Below are positions 43,059 through 52,897 of a stretch of DNA of 64,000 nucleotides, in pieces. A program made the position numbers and the translations under genes. Where the stretch lies: positions 186,001 through 250,000 of the forward strand of contig NZ_OLMV01000005.1 of NCBI RefSeq assembly GCF_900292075.1, read 5' to 3'. Under the pieces are notes generated by a model. That model saw only the letters and a list, made by a program, of their open reading frames with translations. It was not told the origin of the DNA and did no database searches. Numbering within the stretch: the stretch's first letter is position 1; the number at the start of each line of letters is the position of its first letter. This DNA is from Microbacterium timonense. GTDB taxonomy: Bacteria; Actinomycetota; Actinomycetes; Actinomycetales; Microbacteriaceae.

Positions 43059-44594
43059 TCAGACCGCCAGCACGGCACCGCCGTCTCGCAGCCGCTGCTG
43101 CAGGTGGTCCGTATCGGCATCCTGAACCGCATGGCCGCCTCGCGCGGCCGACGCGGCCGCCAGGCCCGCCGCATGGCCGAGCATCTGGTACTGCGGCTCC
43201 ATACGCAGCGAGGAGAAGGCCACGTGGGATGCCGAGACGCAGACCGCCACCACGAGGTTCGTGCACTCCTCACGTCGCGGCACGAGCGACCCGTAGCCGA
43301 TGCCGTACACCGGGACGCGAACCGACAGGTATCCCTCCGTGACCGCCATCGCGATGGGGTCCGGGTGCTCGTAGACCCAGCGCCAGGAGCGCTGCACCTC
43401 ACGGATGTCGAGGTGGTACGAGCCCAGTGCCACCACGTCGGGCGGCACGGCTCCCGCGCGCAGGTCGTGCTCGGTGAGGACGGCATCCGAGAGCATGCGG
43501 CGCGCCTCGCGGACATACAGCTGATGGGGGAGATGCCCGGTGTCGGCGAACTCGTCGGCCGGAAGACCCCAGGCCTGCATGTCGCGGCGCACGCCGGCGG
43601 GCACGGCGGGATCGTTGGCGAGGAACCACAGGAAGTCCTCGGCGTGGCGCAGGTGATGCAGCCGGATCTCTTCGCGCCGGACGGGATCGGCGTCGGGGTA
43701 CTCCCACGCGCTGCCGTCGAGCACGCTGAGCGAGAAGGGGCCGAGCGAGTTGCCGTCGGCCTTGCCGCCCGGAAGGTTCGGCTCCAGACCCAGGTACCGG
43801 CCGGCGGGATGGACGTCTCCGCGGCGCGCGGCGTCGGCGAAGATGCGGCGCCCGAGCTCCCAATGGGCGTCGTCGTACCCGTCCCGGCGGCGGAACGGGA
43901 TGCGGTCGGGCGCCGACGACAGGCACACCCGGTACCCGAAGGACATGATGCCGCCGTCGCCCTCGCCGACCTCGGCCATCGGCTCCGGCTTGATCTGCGG
44001 CAGGAGCGGCCCCGCGTTCAGCCCGGTGTCGTCGTCGCGGAAGGGTGAGATCCACGGTGGAAGGGAATGACGACCGGGGACGACCTCCCGCCGTCCGGCG
44101 AACTGCTCCCCGTACAGCGCGCGTGACTCCCGTCCGACGGCGTACGAGACACCCGCTGCGGCCAGGAGATCGCCCTCGTAGCTCGCGTCGACGAACACCG
44201 CCGCTTCGGCCGTGGAGCCGTCTGCGAGGGTCAGCCGCGCGATCCGTCCATCGCGCACCTCGACCGCGGACAGGCGCGCGTCGGTGACGAGGAGCACTCC
44301 TGCCTCCTCGATCCAGCGCAGGAAGATCTCTTCGGCGACGTGCGGCTCGGGGCCGGCGTAATGGCCGACCGCCACGCCGTAGTGGTCGGCCACGGCCGCC
44401 CGGAACTCGGCCGCCATGCCGCCCAGCGCTCGCACGTCCCCCACGTCGGTGTAGCCCAGCCCACCACTGGTCATGCCGCCGACGTGGCGTCCCGGCTCCA
44501 GGAGCACCACCCGCGCGCCCGTGCGAGCGGCGGCCACCGCGGCGCAGACGCCGGCGGAGGTGGCCCCGTAGACGGTCACGTCCGCCGCGATCAC
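43059..44594 (-). CDS. FAD-dependent oxidoreductase (FAD_oxidored type)
   Basis: 511 residues. The N-terminus is a dinucleotide-binding fold with 'VYGATSAGVCAAVAAA' and 'EPGRHVGGMTSGGLG', then 'VDASYEGDLLAAAG' and a C-terminal flavin-site block 'HAAGLAAASAARGG'. Proteins of this type are widespread in polysaccharide-utilisation regions and oxidise or dehydrate sugar derivatives, but characterised examples are few. GTG at 44594 begins 'IAADVTVYG'. It is divergent from the ABC importer and shares the 301-bp intergenic region containing operator site 4, so co-regulation is possible. Confidence 0.78.
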   Translation of the reverse strand: MIAADVTVYGATSAGVCAAVAAARTGARVVLLEPGRHVGGMTSGGLGYTDVGDVRALGGMAAEFRAAVADHYGVAVGHYAGPEPHVAEEIFLRWIEEAGVLLVTDARLSAVEVRDGRIARLTLADGSTAEAAVFVDASYEGDLLAAAGVSYAVGRESRALYGEQFAGRREVVPGRHSLPPWISPFRDDDTGLNAGPLLPQIKPEPMAEVGEGDGGIMSFGYRVCLSSAPDRIPFRRRDGYDDAHWELGRRIFADAARRGDVHPAGRYLGLEPNLPGGKADGNSLGPFSLSVLDGSAWEYPDADPVRREEIRLHHLRHAEDFLWFLANDPAVPAGVRRDMQAWGLPADEFADTGHLPHQLYVREARRMLSDAVLTEHDLRAGAVPPDVVALGSYHLDIREVQRSWRWVYEHPDPIAMAVTEGYLSVRVPVYGIGYGSLVPRREECTNLVVAVCVSASHVAFSSLRMEPQYQMLGHAAGLAAASAARGGHAVQDADTDHLQQRLRDGGAVLAV

Positions 44595-44773
44595 GACGCC
44601 ATCCCCGTGAGAGCCCCCGCGAGAAGCACAGGACACCGCTGTCGCGCAAGCCCGGTGACCGCGTGGCGGCCTCTCCTTAGCATCAGCACATGATCGCCCC
44701 TGACTCCGGGCGTTGTGCTGCCCGTGTGCCCGCCGCGCCCGATCCGCACCCGGGGACCGAGGACGCGGCCCGG

Positions 44774-44803
44774 TTGCGGGGAACTGATGTGGAGCCGTAT
44801 GAT
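44774..44803 (+). promoter_or_regulatory. Promoter of the importer permease genes
   Basis: TTGCGG (44774-44779) and TATGAT (44798-44803) are separated by 18 nt, with operator site 4 beginning 8 nt downstream at the expected transcription start. Confidence 0.65.
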
Positions 44804-44810
44804 CACTGGC

Positions 44811-44830
44811 ATGTGGTAACGATGCCACAT
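44811..44830. promoter_or_regulatory. LacI-type operator, site 4
   Basis: ATGTGGTAACGATGCCACAT, the best-formed palindrome of the set, lies directly after the promoter and 66 nt before the first permease start. Confidence 0.82.
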
Positions 44831-44895
44831 CTCGACGTGGAGAGTGAGATGACGAACAAGATTCGCCCCGGGCATCAAGAGAGCGAGGCCTCGCG

Positions 44896-45909
44896 ATGAG
44901 CGTGACGTCGCAGCCGGACGCGGTCGTCGAAGCGCTCGAAGAGGCCTCCGGCAGCACGAAGGAGCGCAGGCGCCCGAGCCCGCGCCGCAAGGAACGGCCG
45001 CCCAAGGTCAAGGTGCACTACAACAAGCGCGAGGCGCTGGCCGGGTACCTCTTCATCTCGCCGTGGATCATCGGGTTCCTCGTGTTCACCGCGGGCGCGA
45101 TGATCTACAGCCTGTACATCTCGTTCAGCAACTACAACCTCGCGACGAACACGGCGCGTCCGGTGGGTGTCACCAACTACGCCAACCTCTTCGAAGACCC
45201 ACGCGTGGCCGTCTCGCTGGGGAACACGCTGTTCTACGTCGTGATGGCGGTGCCGCTGGAGATCATCTTCGCGCTGACGCTCGCCATGCTGCTGAACCGC
45301 GTCGGCCGCGGTGCCGGCGCCTTCCGCACCCTGTACTACCTGCCGAAGATGACTCCCGCGGTCGCGACGGCGGCCGTCTTCTTCCTGCTGCTCAACGGCA
45401 ACACGGGTGCCATCAACCAGGGCTTGCGCTTCTTTGGAATCGAGGGACCGCAGTGGCTCGTGGATCCTGCGTGGGTGAAGCCCAGCATCGTGATCATGAC
45501 GCTGTGGACGGTCGCCGGGACGATGGTCATCTTCCTCGCGGCGCTGAAGAACGTCCCGGTGGAGCTCTACGAGGTCGCGTCGCTGGACGGCGCCGGACCG
45601 ATCCGCAAGTTCTTCTCGATCACGCTGCCGATGATCTCGGGAGCCATGTTCTTCAACGTCATCGTGCTGTCGATCGCGGCCTTCCAGGTCTTCGACCAGG
45701 CCTACATCCTGTTCTGGAGGGATCAGAGCAACGCCTCACCCGAGGCATCCCTCTTCTACGCCATCTATCTGTTCCAGCAGGCGTTCCGCCAGTTCAACTT
45801 CGGCTTCGCCGCCGCGATGGCCTGGCTGCTGTTCGTCATCATCATGATCATCACGGTGATCCAGGTGAAGTTCGGCAACCGCTTCGTCTACTACGAGGGA
45901 GACCGCTGA
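44896..45909 (+). CDS. ABC sugar importer permease, MalF/UgpA type
   Basis: 337 residues with a polar, Arg/Lys-rich N-terminus of about 45 residues and six predicted membrane spans. The coupling-helix (EAA) motif is 'YEVASLDGAGPIRKFFSITLP'-like, with the key E-x3-D-G-A-G at about residue 227. It forms a heterodimer with the next gene product. Importers of this class (CUT1) take up oligosaccharides and rely on a separately encoded shared ATPase; none is present in this window. ATG at 44896 is 66 nt after LacI-type operator site 4. Confidence 0.9.
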   Translation: MSVTSQPDAVVEALEEASGSTKERRRPSPRRKERPPKVKVHYNKREALAGYLFISPWIIGFLVFTAGAMIYSLYISFSNYNLATNTARPVGVTNYANLFEDPRVAVSLGNTLFYVVMAVPLEIIFALTLAMLLNRVGRGAGAFRTLYYLPKMTPAVATAAVFFLLLNGNTGAINQGLRFFGIEGPQWLVDPAWVKPSIVIMTLWTVAGTMVIFLAALKNVPVELYEVASLDGAGPIRKFFSITLPMISGAMFFNVIVLSIAAFQVFDQAYILFWRDQSNASPEASLFYAIYLFQQAFRQFNFGFAAAMAWLLFVIIMIITVIQVKFGNRFVYYEGDR

Positions 45910-46859
45910 TGTCGGCGTCGCTGCAGACCCCGGGCGTGTCCCGGCCCGCGCCCGAGGCCGCCACCGTCGCGGTCACCGTGCCCAAGCGCTCACGCTGGCG
46001 TCGCAACATGGCACAGCCGAAGTCATTCGCTGGGCGCATCGTGCTGACGATCGTCCTCGTCGGGTTCGCCCTGCTGTTCCTGTACCCGTTCGCGTGGCTG
46101 CTGGCGGCGAGCTTCAAGCCTCGCGGCGAGGTCTTCGACAATGCGCTGATCCCCAAGACCTTCGTCCCCGAGAACTACATCGAGGTCTGGAACCAGCTTC
46201 CCCTCCTCAGCTGGATGTGGAACAGCATCGCGATCGCGCTGCTGGCCGCTACGGCGGTGGCGGTGTCGAGCTCGATCGTCGCGTTCGGCTTCGCGTACTT
46301 CAAGTTCCCGGGCCGCAACATCCTGTTCGGTCTGGTGCTGGCCACGATGATGCTCCCGGGCGCCGTCACGATGATCCCGATCTACCTCATCTGGAAGGAG
46401 ACCGGGCTGCTGGGCACCTGGGTGCCGCTGTGGGGCATGAACCTCTTCGGCTCGGCCTTCTACATCTTCCTGCAGCGCCAGTTCTATCTCGGGCTGCCCA
46501 AGGAGCTGTTCGAGGCGGCGCGCCTGGACGGTGCGAGCTATTGGGGGCTGTTCTGGCGGATCGCCATGCCGCTGTCGATCCCGTCGTTCGTGATCGTCTT
46601 CCTGTTCGAGTTCCAGGCCAGCTGGAACAACCTGCAGTCGGCCCTGATCTACCTGAACGCGGGGTCCGTCGACGACTTCACGGCGCCGCTGGGCATCGCC
46701 TATGCCATGACGAAGTACAGCCCGACCGCCGGCGGTCACGGCGACTACCAGTACGTCATGGTCGCCGCTCTCCTGGTCACGCTGCCGATGCTGATCCTGT
46801 TCGCCTTCGGGCAGCGGTACTTCATCGAGGGTGTCGCCACGCAGGGACGCAAGGGCTGA
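45909..46859 (+). CDS. ABC sugar importer permease, MalG/UgpE type
   Basis: 316 residues with six predicted spans. The start 'MSASLQTPG' overlaps the previous stop (TGATG). The EAA loop reads 'ELFEAARLDGASYWGLFWRI', and the C-terminal 'FIEGVATQGRKG' is typical of the MalG family. It pairs with the upstream permease. The following gap of 180 bp holds a separate promoter and two operators for the binding-protein gene, so binding protein and permeases are regulated by the same type of site but can be transcribed at different levels. Confidence 0.9.
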   Translation: MSASLQTPGVSRPAPEAATVAVTVPKRSRWRRNMAQPKSFAGRIVLTIVLVGFALLFLYPFAWLLAASFKPRGEVFDNALIPKTFVPENYIEVWNQLPLLSWMWNSIAIALLAATAVAVSSSIVAFGFAYFKFPGRNILFGLVLATMMLPGAVTMIPIYLIWKETGLLGTWVPLWGMNLFGSAFYIFLQRQFYLGLPKELFEAARLDGASYWGLFWRIAMPLSIPSFVIVFLFEFQASWNNLQSALIYLNAGSVDDFTAPLGIAYAMTKYSPTAGGHGDYQYVMVAALLVTLPMLILFAFGQRYFIEGVATQGRKG

Positions 46860-46875
46860 GCGGATGCCTCCGTCT

Positions 46876-46895
46876 TACTGACATCGATTCCACAA
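46876..46895. promoter_or_regulatory. LacI-type operator, site 5b (upstream, weaker)
   Basis: TACTGACATCGATTCCACAA matches the reverse half of the other sites (TGACATCG, TCCACA) and lies 89 bp upstream of site 5 centre to centre, a spacing that could permit DNA looping. Confidence 0.55.
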
Positions 46896-46934
46896 CGTAC
46901 ACATCACAAACCAATAAATACGCGGGCTGAACCG

Positions 46935-46963
46935 TTGCTGGACCCCCGTCTGGTGGGTACCGT
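46935..46963 (+). promoter_or_regulatory. Promoter of the binding-protein gene
   Basis: TTGCTG (46935-46940) and TACCGT (46958-46963) are separated by 17 nt; operator site 5 starts 1 nt later. Confidence 0.65.
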
Positions 46964-46964
46964 C

Positions 46965-46984
46965 ATGTGGGAAGGTTCCCATAC
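46965..46984. promoter_or_regulatory. LacI-type operator, site 5
   Basis: ATGTGGGAAGGTTCCCATAC, centred on GG instead of CG, directly follows the -10 element and precedes the binding-protein start by 55 nt. Confidence 0.68.
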
Positions 46985-47039
46985 AGGAACCCCTCACGCG
47001 GCGGCGGCAGCGAAGCCGCCCCGATCGAAAGGGAAACAG

Positions 47040-48404
47040 ATGCGCAAGCGCATTATCGGAATCGCCGCCATCGCGGCGTCCGCTGTCCTGCTGGCGGGCT
47101 GTGGCGGCGGCGGTGGCGGCGGCGAAGCCGCCGGCGACGTCGACTTCACGGCCGAACCGACCGGCACGATGTCCGCGTGGGGCTTCGAGAACGCCGACGA
47201 CGTCGGCCAGTCCCGCCTCGACTACGCCGCGGAGCAGCTGAGCGACGTCAAGGTCGACCTCGACGCCACCGCGTTCGACGCCCAGAAGTTCACCACGCGC
47301 CTTGCCAGCGGTGACGTGCCCGACGTCGTGCAGATGGACCGCCGGTACGTCACCCAGTACGCGGCGCAGGACCTCATCATGCCGCTGGACAAGTGCTTCG
47401 AAGCGCAGGACGTCAGCCCCGACGACTACTGGTACCCGTTCGTCGTCGACGACGTGCGCTACGACGACGCCATCTGGGCGGTCCCGCAGTTCTACCAGCC
47501 GCCGGCCATCATCCTGAACAAGCGCGTCATGGACCAGGCGGGCGTGACGAACGAAGAGATCGACACGTCCAACCCCGACGCGCTGCTGGGCGCCATCGCG
47601 AAGATGTACCAGGAGTCCGGCGGGGTGCCTACGCGCCTCGGCTTCGACCCGGTCTCCACGGGCCAGGCGGCACTGTGGGTCCTCGGCATGGGGGGACAGC
47701 TCACCGACGCCGACGGCAAGCCGACGCTCGACGACCCGAGCAACGTGGCGGGTGTCGAGCTGCTCAAGCAGATCAATGACGCGCAAGGCGGTTACGCGGC
47801 GGTGAAGAGCTTCACCGACTCGTTCGACACCTTCGGCGACAACAACCAGTACGTCACCGACCAGGTCGGCGCGCAGGTCAACGCCCAGTGGTACCCGAAC
47901 GTGCTGTCGCCCTACGTCGACCAGATCCAGATCGAGGCGGTGCCCTTCAAGGACAGCGAAGGCAACCCGTTCTCGGTGTCGGGCGGCACGGCCTTCGTGA
48001 TCCCCGCCGGAGCCAAGAACCCGGCGGCGGCATGCGCCTGGATGATCGACCTCACCAACGAGGACGCGTGGGCCGCGGCCGGCGCGGCGCGTGCCGAGAC
48101 GCGCGCTGAGGACGGCGGCATCAACACCGGCCTGTTCACCGGTTCGCCGGGCCCTGACCAGTCGCTGCGTGAGGAGTACGTCGTCGAGAGCGGCAACGCC
48201 GGCTTCGACCAGACGATCTCGACGTACTACGACGTGCTGGACTACGGCCAGTCGTTCGGCTCTTCGCCGGCCGGACAGGACATCCAGAACGAGCTGAACA
48301 ACGCCATCACCGCCGCCCTGCTGGGTGACAAGTCCATCGAGGACGCCCTCAAGGACGCCCAGTCCGCCGCGATGCGGGCCTACGACAACGCGACCGCCGG
48401 CTGA
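47040..48404 (+). CDS. ABC sugar importer substrate-binding lipoprotein
   Basis: 454 residues. A lipoprotein signal peptide is clear: basic start 'MRKRII', hydrophobic core and lipobox 'LLAGC' at about residue 20, followed by a Gly-rich linker. The mature part has the family-1 extracellular binding-protein pattern ('ASGDVPDVVQMD', 'YWYPFVVDD', 'VSGGTAFVIPAG'). It delivers oligosaccharides to the two permeases encoded just upstream. RBS AAAGGGAAA lies 3-4 nt before ATG at 47040. It is followed by a strong hairpin terminator. Confidence 0.92.
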   Translation: MRKRIIGIAAIAASAVLLAGCGGGGGGGEAAGDVDFTAEPTGTMSAWGFENADDVGQSRLDYAAEQLSDVKVDLDATAFDAQKFTTRLASGDVPDVVQMDRRYVTQYAAQDLIMPLDKCFEAQDVSPDDYWYPFVVDDVRYDDAIWAVPQFYQPPAIILNKRVMDQAGVTNEEIDTSNPDALLGAIAKMYQESGGVPTRLGFDPVSTGQAALWVLGMGGQLTDADGKPTLDDPSNVAGVELLKQINDAQGGYAAVKSFTDSFDTFGDNNQYVTDQVGAQVNAQWYPNVLSPYVDQIQIEAVPFKDSEGNPFSVSGGTAFVIPAGAKNPAAACAWMIDLTNEDAWAAAGAARAETRAEDGGINTGLFTGSPGPDQSLREEYVVESGNAGFDQTISTYYDVLDYGQSFGSSPAGQDIQNELNNAITAALLGDKSIEDALKDAQSAAMRAYDNATAG

Positions 48405-48434
48405 CAGACGGCACTCGCACTCCGGGAGGAAACG

Positions 48435-48464
48435 GGGGCGGGTCGACTCCGGTCGACCCGCCCC
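48435..48464 (+). terminator. Strong stem-loop terminator after the binding-protein gene
   Basis: A perfect 13-bp stem (GGGGCGGGTCGAC with GTCGACCCGCCCC) and 4-nt loop, 30 nt after the stop codon. It probably reduces read-through into the downstream GH38-type gene. Confidence 0.8.
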
Positions 48465-48521
48465 TGCTCGTCCCCCGCCAGCTGGAAACACCCTCGCCAC
48501 GGAAACGGAACCACGCGCACG

Positions 48522-50979
48522 ATGTCGATCCGCGAGATCCTCCTCATCGGCCACACCCACCACGACGTCGGCTACACGAACAGCCCGCGTCTGATCGACA
48601 CGATGCACGGCCGCATCGTCGACCGCGTGCTCGAGCTCGCGGACGAGAACCGGGCCGATGGGCCAGACGGCTTCCGGTGGACCTTCGAGGTCTCGGCCCG
48701 TGCTGTCGTTCCTGAAGCGCGCCCTCCCCGACCATGTCCGGCGCCTGGCTGAGCTGTCGCAGAACGGCACGATCGCCGTGACCGGCGGCTACCTCAACAT
48801 GACGCAGCTGCCGAGCACCTTCGAGTTCGACGCCGCCTATGCGCAGCTCGCGCGCATCCGGGCCGCCGGCGTCGAGGTCCGCACGCAGCAGCACGGCGAC
48901 GTCAACGGGCTGTCGTGGGGCGCGGTGGATCAGATGACGGATGCCGGGATCACGCGGCTCGTCATGGCCCTCAACCCCGACCACGGACGGCCCCCGTTCC
49001 CCCAGCCGAGCGGATTCTGGTGGGAGGGGCCGTCCGGCCGGCGCGTCTTCGTGTGGCTGTCGACCCATTACGGCTTCGGCGAGGAGTGGGGGATCGTCGA
49101 CGGCGAGGTGGACCTCGCGGAGCAGCACATCGCTGCATTCGTCGACGAGCTCGAACGCCGCGAGGACTACCCGTGGACCCGAGCCGTCGTTCATGCGGGC
49201 AACGACAACCGGTGGCCGACGGTGCTGTTCCTCGACGTGGTCCGCCACTGGAACGCCCGGCATCCCGACCGCCCGATGCGCACCGCGACGATCGATCAGG
49301 CGCTCGATGCCCTGCAGGCCGAGGCCGGCGGTTTCGACGTGCCGACGGTGCGGGGCGAATGGGCGGACTGGTGGTCGCACGGGCACGGCTCGACCGCGCG
49401 AGAGGTCGCTGTCTACCGCGAGGCGCGAACTTTCGCCCGCGCGGCGCAGAGCACGCTCTCACTCGCGACGCTTGCCCGAGGCGAGTCCGTGCCGCATTTC
49501 GACGTGCTCGGCTATCGTCGTGGACCCGTGCGCCTCCGGCCGCACGACGAGATCACCGAGACCCTCGACCACGTCGACGAGCAGCTGCTGCTGTACGGCG
49601 AGCACACGTGGGGAAGTTGGGAGACGTACTCCAAGCCGCACTCCACCTTCAGCCACTCCCATCACAACGCCAAGTCGGCGTTCGCCTACGAGGCCTTCGA
49701 CCATGCTCGCGATCTCGCGATCGAAGGATGGTTCCGCTACGCGTACGCGGGCGGCGGGACAGCCGAGGGCCGGACTGACGCGGTCGTGGTGGTCAACCCG
49801 ACGGAGGCCGCGCGCCGGGAGCTGGTGGACGTGGAGGTCGCCGGCGTGCGACGGGTGCGGGTCCTCGCCGATGTGGACGCGTTCGGCGTCGCGGTGCTCC
49901 CCGTCCCGGAGCCGGCGCAGGCGGAGCCGGCGACCGGCGCGATCGCGGCAGGACGCTACCTGGTGACCGTCGACCCCGCCCGGGGCGGGGTGGTGTCGCT
50001 CGTCGACACCACGGACGGACGAGAGCTCATCGACCCCGCTGCGCCGGCGGGGCTCGGCGCCATCGTGGACGAGGTGGTGCGGCCGGGGTCACGGCATCCG
50101 ATGATCACCGAGTCGCCCAAACTCTTCCACCCCGAACACCCCGGTCCGCTCTTCGACCGGCAGGTCGCAGCCGGGGACGGGCCGGTCCGCGTGCGGCGTT
50201 CGGGCGCGGTGACCGAGATCGTGTGGGAGACCACGGTCGCCGGCATCCCGGGCATCACCTCGACCCTCGTGATCGCCGACGGGTCCGCCGACATCGACCT
50301 CGACGTCCGGGTGACCAAGCCGGAACGGTTCGACCCCGAGAGCGTGTTCGTCGCCTTCCCGTTCGCCGTGACGGAGCCCGAGTTCCTCCTCGAGACCGCG
50401 GGTGCGGTGTTCGCGGCCGACCGCGAGCAGCTCCCCGACACGAGCAAGGACTGGTATTCGATCCAGCACGCCGTCGGCGTCCGCGGCGGCGGTGGCGGCA
50501 TCCTGTGGGGATCGCTGGACGCACCCCTCGTGCAACTGGGCGGCTTCCACACCGGCAAGTGGGCGGCCCGGCTCGACGCCCCGATCGGCCACGTGAACAG
50601 CTGGCTCATGAACAACCTGCACTTCACGAACTTCCAGGCACGGCAGGAGGTCACCCGCCGCTTCCGCTACCGGTTCCGCCCGGTCCGCGACCTCGGCGCC
50701 GCCGATGTGCGGCGCTACGGCCGTGACCTGCTGGAACCGCTGCAGGCGCGGCACACGATCGCACCGCCCGCCCGGCCGGTCACCGCGCCGCTGGCGATCA
50801 CGCCGGCGGACGCGCTCCTGGTCGAGCTGCGTCCGACGTCGCAGGGCGCGGTCCGTGCGCGCTTGCGCAACATCTCCGCCGTCGAGGTGACGGCGTCGGT
50901 CACTCGCTCCGGCGAGCCTGCGGTCTCGGTCACCGTGCCCGCCGCGGGGACCGCCGACGTCCTGCTCGATCCCCGATGA
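48522..50979 (+). pseudogene. GH38-type glycosidase gene with an N-terminal frameshift
   Basis: The first frame from ATG at 48522 encodes 'ILLIGHTHHDVGYTNSPR', the N-terminal His/Asp motif of GH38-type enzymes, and runs in family register to 'FRWTFEVS' near codon 57. The continuation 'RPVLSFLKRALPDHV' is in another frame, so a base is missing at about 48691-48700. The rest, to 50979, is an uninterrupted and well-preserved barrel and beta-domain part ('QQHGDVNGLSWG', 'AGNDNRWP', 'WADWWSHGHGS', 'HTWGSWETYSKPH'), about 820 residues in total. Either a recent inactivating lesion or a sequencing error explains it. Restoring one base would give a second mannosidase-like enzyme behind the importer. 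Confidence 0.8.
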
Positions 50980-51034
50980 TCCCGGCGGCCGGCACCATGC
51001 GACGCTCGTGCGGAAGGGAAGGAGCGCGCAGACC

Positions 51035-52897
51035 GTGAGCTCTCTTCAGGCGCCCACGGGTTCCCCGCTGCGCCTGCTGCTGTGGCAGGCGGCGCGCCAG
51101 CCGGCGACGCTGGCCGGAGGCGTGCTCTTCGGCGTGCTGTGGATGTTGTGCCAGGTGGTCTGGCCGTACCTGCTCGGGCAGGCGATCGACGCCGGGTTGG
51201 CGGCCGGCGTGCGCGGTGTGCTGCCCTGGTGTGCGGCGCTCGGTGTCGTGGCGGTCCTCCAGGCGCTGTTCGCCGTGCTGCGCCATCGCATGGCGGTGTC
51301 CAACTGGCTGCGCTCGTCGCTGGGTGTCTCCCGGATCATCGGCTACCACAGCGCCGAGACCGGTGCCGCGATCGCCGCCGACAGCTCGGCCGGCGAGGTC
51401 GCCTCCACGGTCGCCAACGACGCGCTGCGCGTGGGCGAGATGTTCGACGTGACGGCGCGGTTCTCGGGCGGCGTCGTGGCCTACGTCGCGGTCGGCGTCA
51501 TCGCGATGTTCACGTCGCCGGCCCTGGGGCTGTTCGTCCTGCTCGGGATGCCGGTGCTCGTGGCGGTGCTGACCCTCTTCGTCCGCCCGCTCGCCCGACG
51601 GCAGGCGGCCTGGCGGCGCGAGCAGGGGGCCCTGACAGAACTCGCCGCCGACACCGTCGTGGGGCTGCGGGTGCTGCGAGGCATCGGCGGTGAGGAGCAG
51701 TTCGTCCAGCGCTATGCGCGGCGATCGTCCGATCTGCGCGGTCGTGCGGTCGACGTCGCGCGCCTGGGCTCATGGCTCGACGCGCTCCAGATCCTGCTGC
51801 CGGGTCTCTTCGTGGCCGCCGTCGTCTGGTTCGGCGCGCGGCTGGTGCTGGCCGGCGAGATCAGCCCCGGCGAGCTCGTCACGTTCTACGGGTACTCGAT
51901 CTTCCTCATCGTGCCCCTGCGCACCACGGTCGAGGCGAGCCAGGCCTTCGCGCGGGGGTTCGTGGCGACCGGTCGCGTGCTCGATGTGCTGCGGGTGCAG
52001 CGGGCAGTGCGCGACCCTGAGCACCCGGAGCGGGCGCCGCAGGGAAGCGCCGAGATCGTCGACGTGGCCTCGGGCGCCGTCATCGCACCGGGGGTGTTCA
52101 CGGCGCTCGTGGACGAGGATCCGGATGCCGCGGCCACGGTGGCGACGCGCCTCGGCCGGTTCGACGACCGGCAGCACACGATCGCCCCCGTGCTGTGGGG
52201 TGGCGTGGATCACACGCGCGTGCCGGTACAGGAGGTGCGCCGCCGCATCGTCGTCAGCGACGCGACCCCGCACCTGTTCACCGGCAGGCTGCGCGACGGA
52301 CTCGACGTCCAGAGTGTGCGCGCTCCCGATCGTGCGCCATCGCCGTCGGCGCGGCGGGCCAAGATCGACCAGGCATTGGGCATCGCGGCGGCCGACGACG
52401 CCGTGCAGGCGCTGCCCGCTGGTCTGGAGGAGCACGTGCCCGAACGTGCCAGCGTGCTCTCGGGCGGCCAGCGCCAGCGGCTGAGTCTGGCCCGCGCCCT
52501 TCTCACCGACGCCGAGGTCCTCGTGCTGATCGAACCGACGAGCGCGCTGGATGCCAACACCGAGGCGACGATCGCGGCGCGGCTCCATCGTGCGCGCGCC
52601 GGGCGCACGACCGTGCTGGTGACGGCGAGCCCGTTGCTGCTGGATCGCGTGGACGTCATCCACGTCATGCGCAACGGCCGCGTGGTCGGGTCCGGCACCC
52701 ATGCGGAGCTGCTGCGCCGGGACGACCCGGTCGGAGCGCGGTACCGGCGGATCGTGGCGCGCACAACCAGCGACGCGGAGCCGCCGGCGGGTGAAGAGCT
52801 CGACGCGCCGTGGACCGGGTCCATCCAGACCCTCTGGACCAAGGCGACCGAGACGGGTGCGATCCGCACCGTGCGAGAGGAGCCCGGCGATGACTGA
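51035..52897 (+). CDS. ABC exporter half-transporter with degenerate nucleotide site
   Basis: 620 residues: six-span export domain (about 1-310), then a nucleotide-binding domain. There is no Walker A: where GxxGxGKST should be, the sequence reads 'TALVDEDPDAAATVA'. The signature 'LSGGQRQRLSLARALL' is intact, and Walker B is altered ('VLVLIEPTSALD', Ile in place of the metal Asp, catalytic Glu kept). It must therefore work with the next gene product, with which it overlaps by 8 bp. GTG at 51035 is chosen for the AAGGAG 10 nt upstream; GTG at 51008 precedes that signal. Substrate unknown. Confidence 0.85.
   Translation: MSSLQAPTGSPLRLLLWQAARQPATLAGGVLFGVLWMLCQVVWPYLLGQAIDAGLAAGVRGVLPWCAALGVVAVLQALFAVLRHRMAVSNWLRSSLGVSRIIGYHSAETGAAIAADSSAGEVASTVANDALRVGEMFDVTARFSGGVVAYVAVGVIAMFTSPALGLFVLLGMPVLVAVLTLFVRPLARRQAAWRREQGALTELAADTVVGLRVLRGIGGEEQFVQRYARRSSDLRGRAVDVARLGSWLDALQILLPGLFVAAVVWFGARLVLAGEISPGELVTFYGYSIFLIVPLRTTVEASQAFARGFVATGRVLDVLRVQRAVRDPEHPERAPQGSAEIVDVASGAVIAPGVFTALVDEDPDAAATVATRLGRFDDRQHTIAPVLWGGVDHTRVPVQEVRRRIVVSDATPHLFTGRLRDGLDVQSVRAPDRAPSPSARRAKIDQALGIAAADDAVQALPAGLEEHVPERASVLSGGQRQRLSLARALLTDAEVLVLIEPTSALDANTEATIAARLHRARAGRTTVLVTASPLLLDRVDVIHVMRNGRVVGSGTHAELLRRDDPVGARYRRIVARTTSDAEPPAGEELDAPWTGSIQTLWTKATETGAIRTVREEPGDD

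Larger units (their letters stand above)
44595..44895. other. Divergent intergenic region between the FAD oxidoreductase and the importer
   Basis: No gene of its own is supported in these 301 bp. The right half holds the importer promoter and operator site 4; the left half shows no clear motif for the minus-strand gene. Confidence 0.6.
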
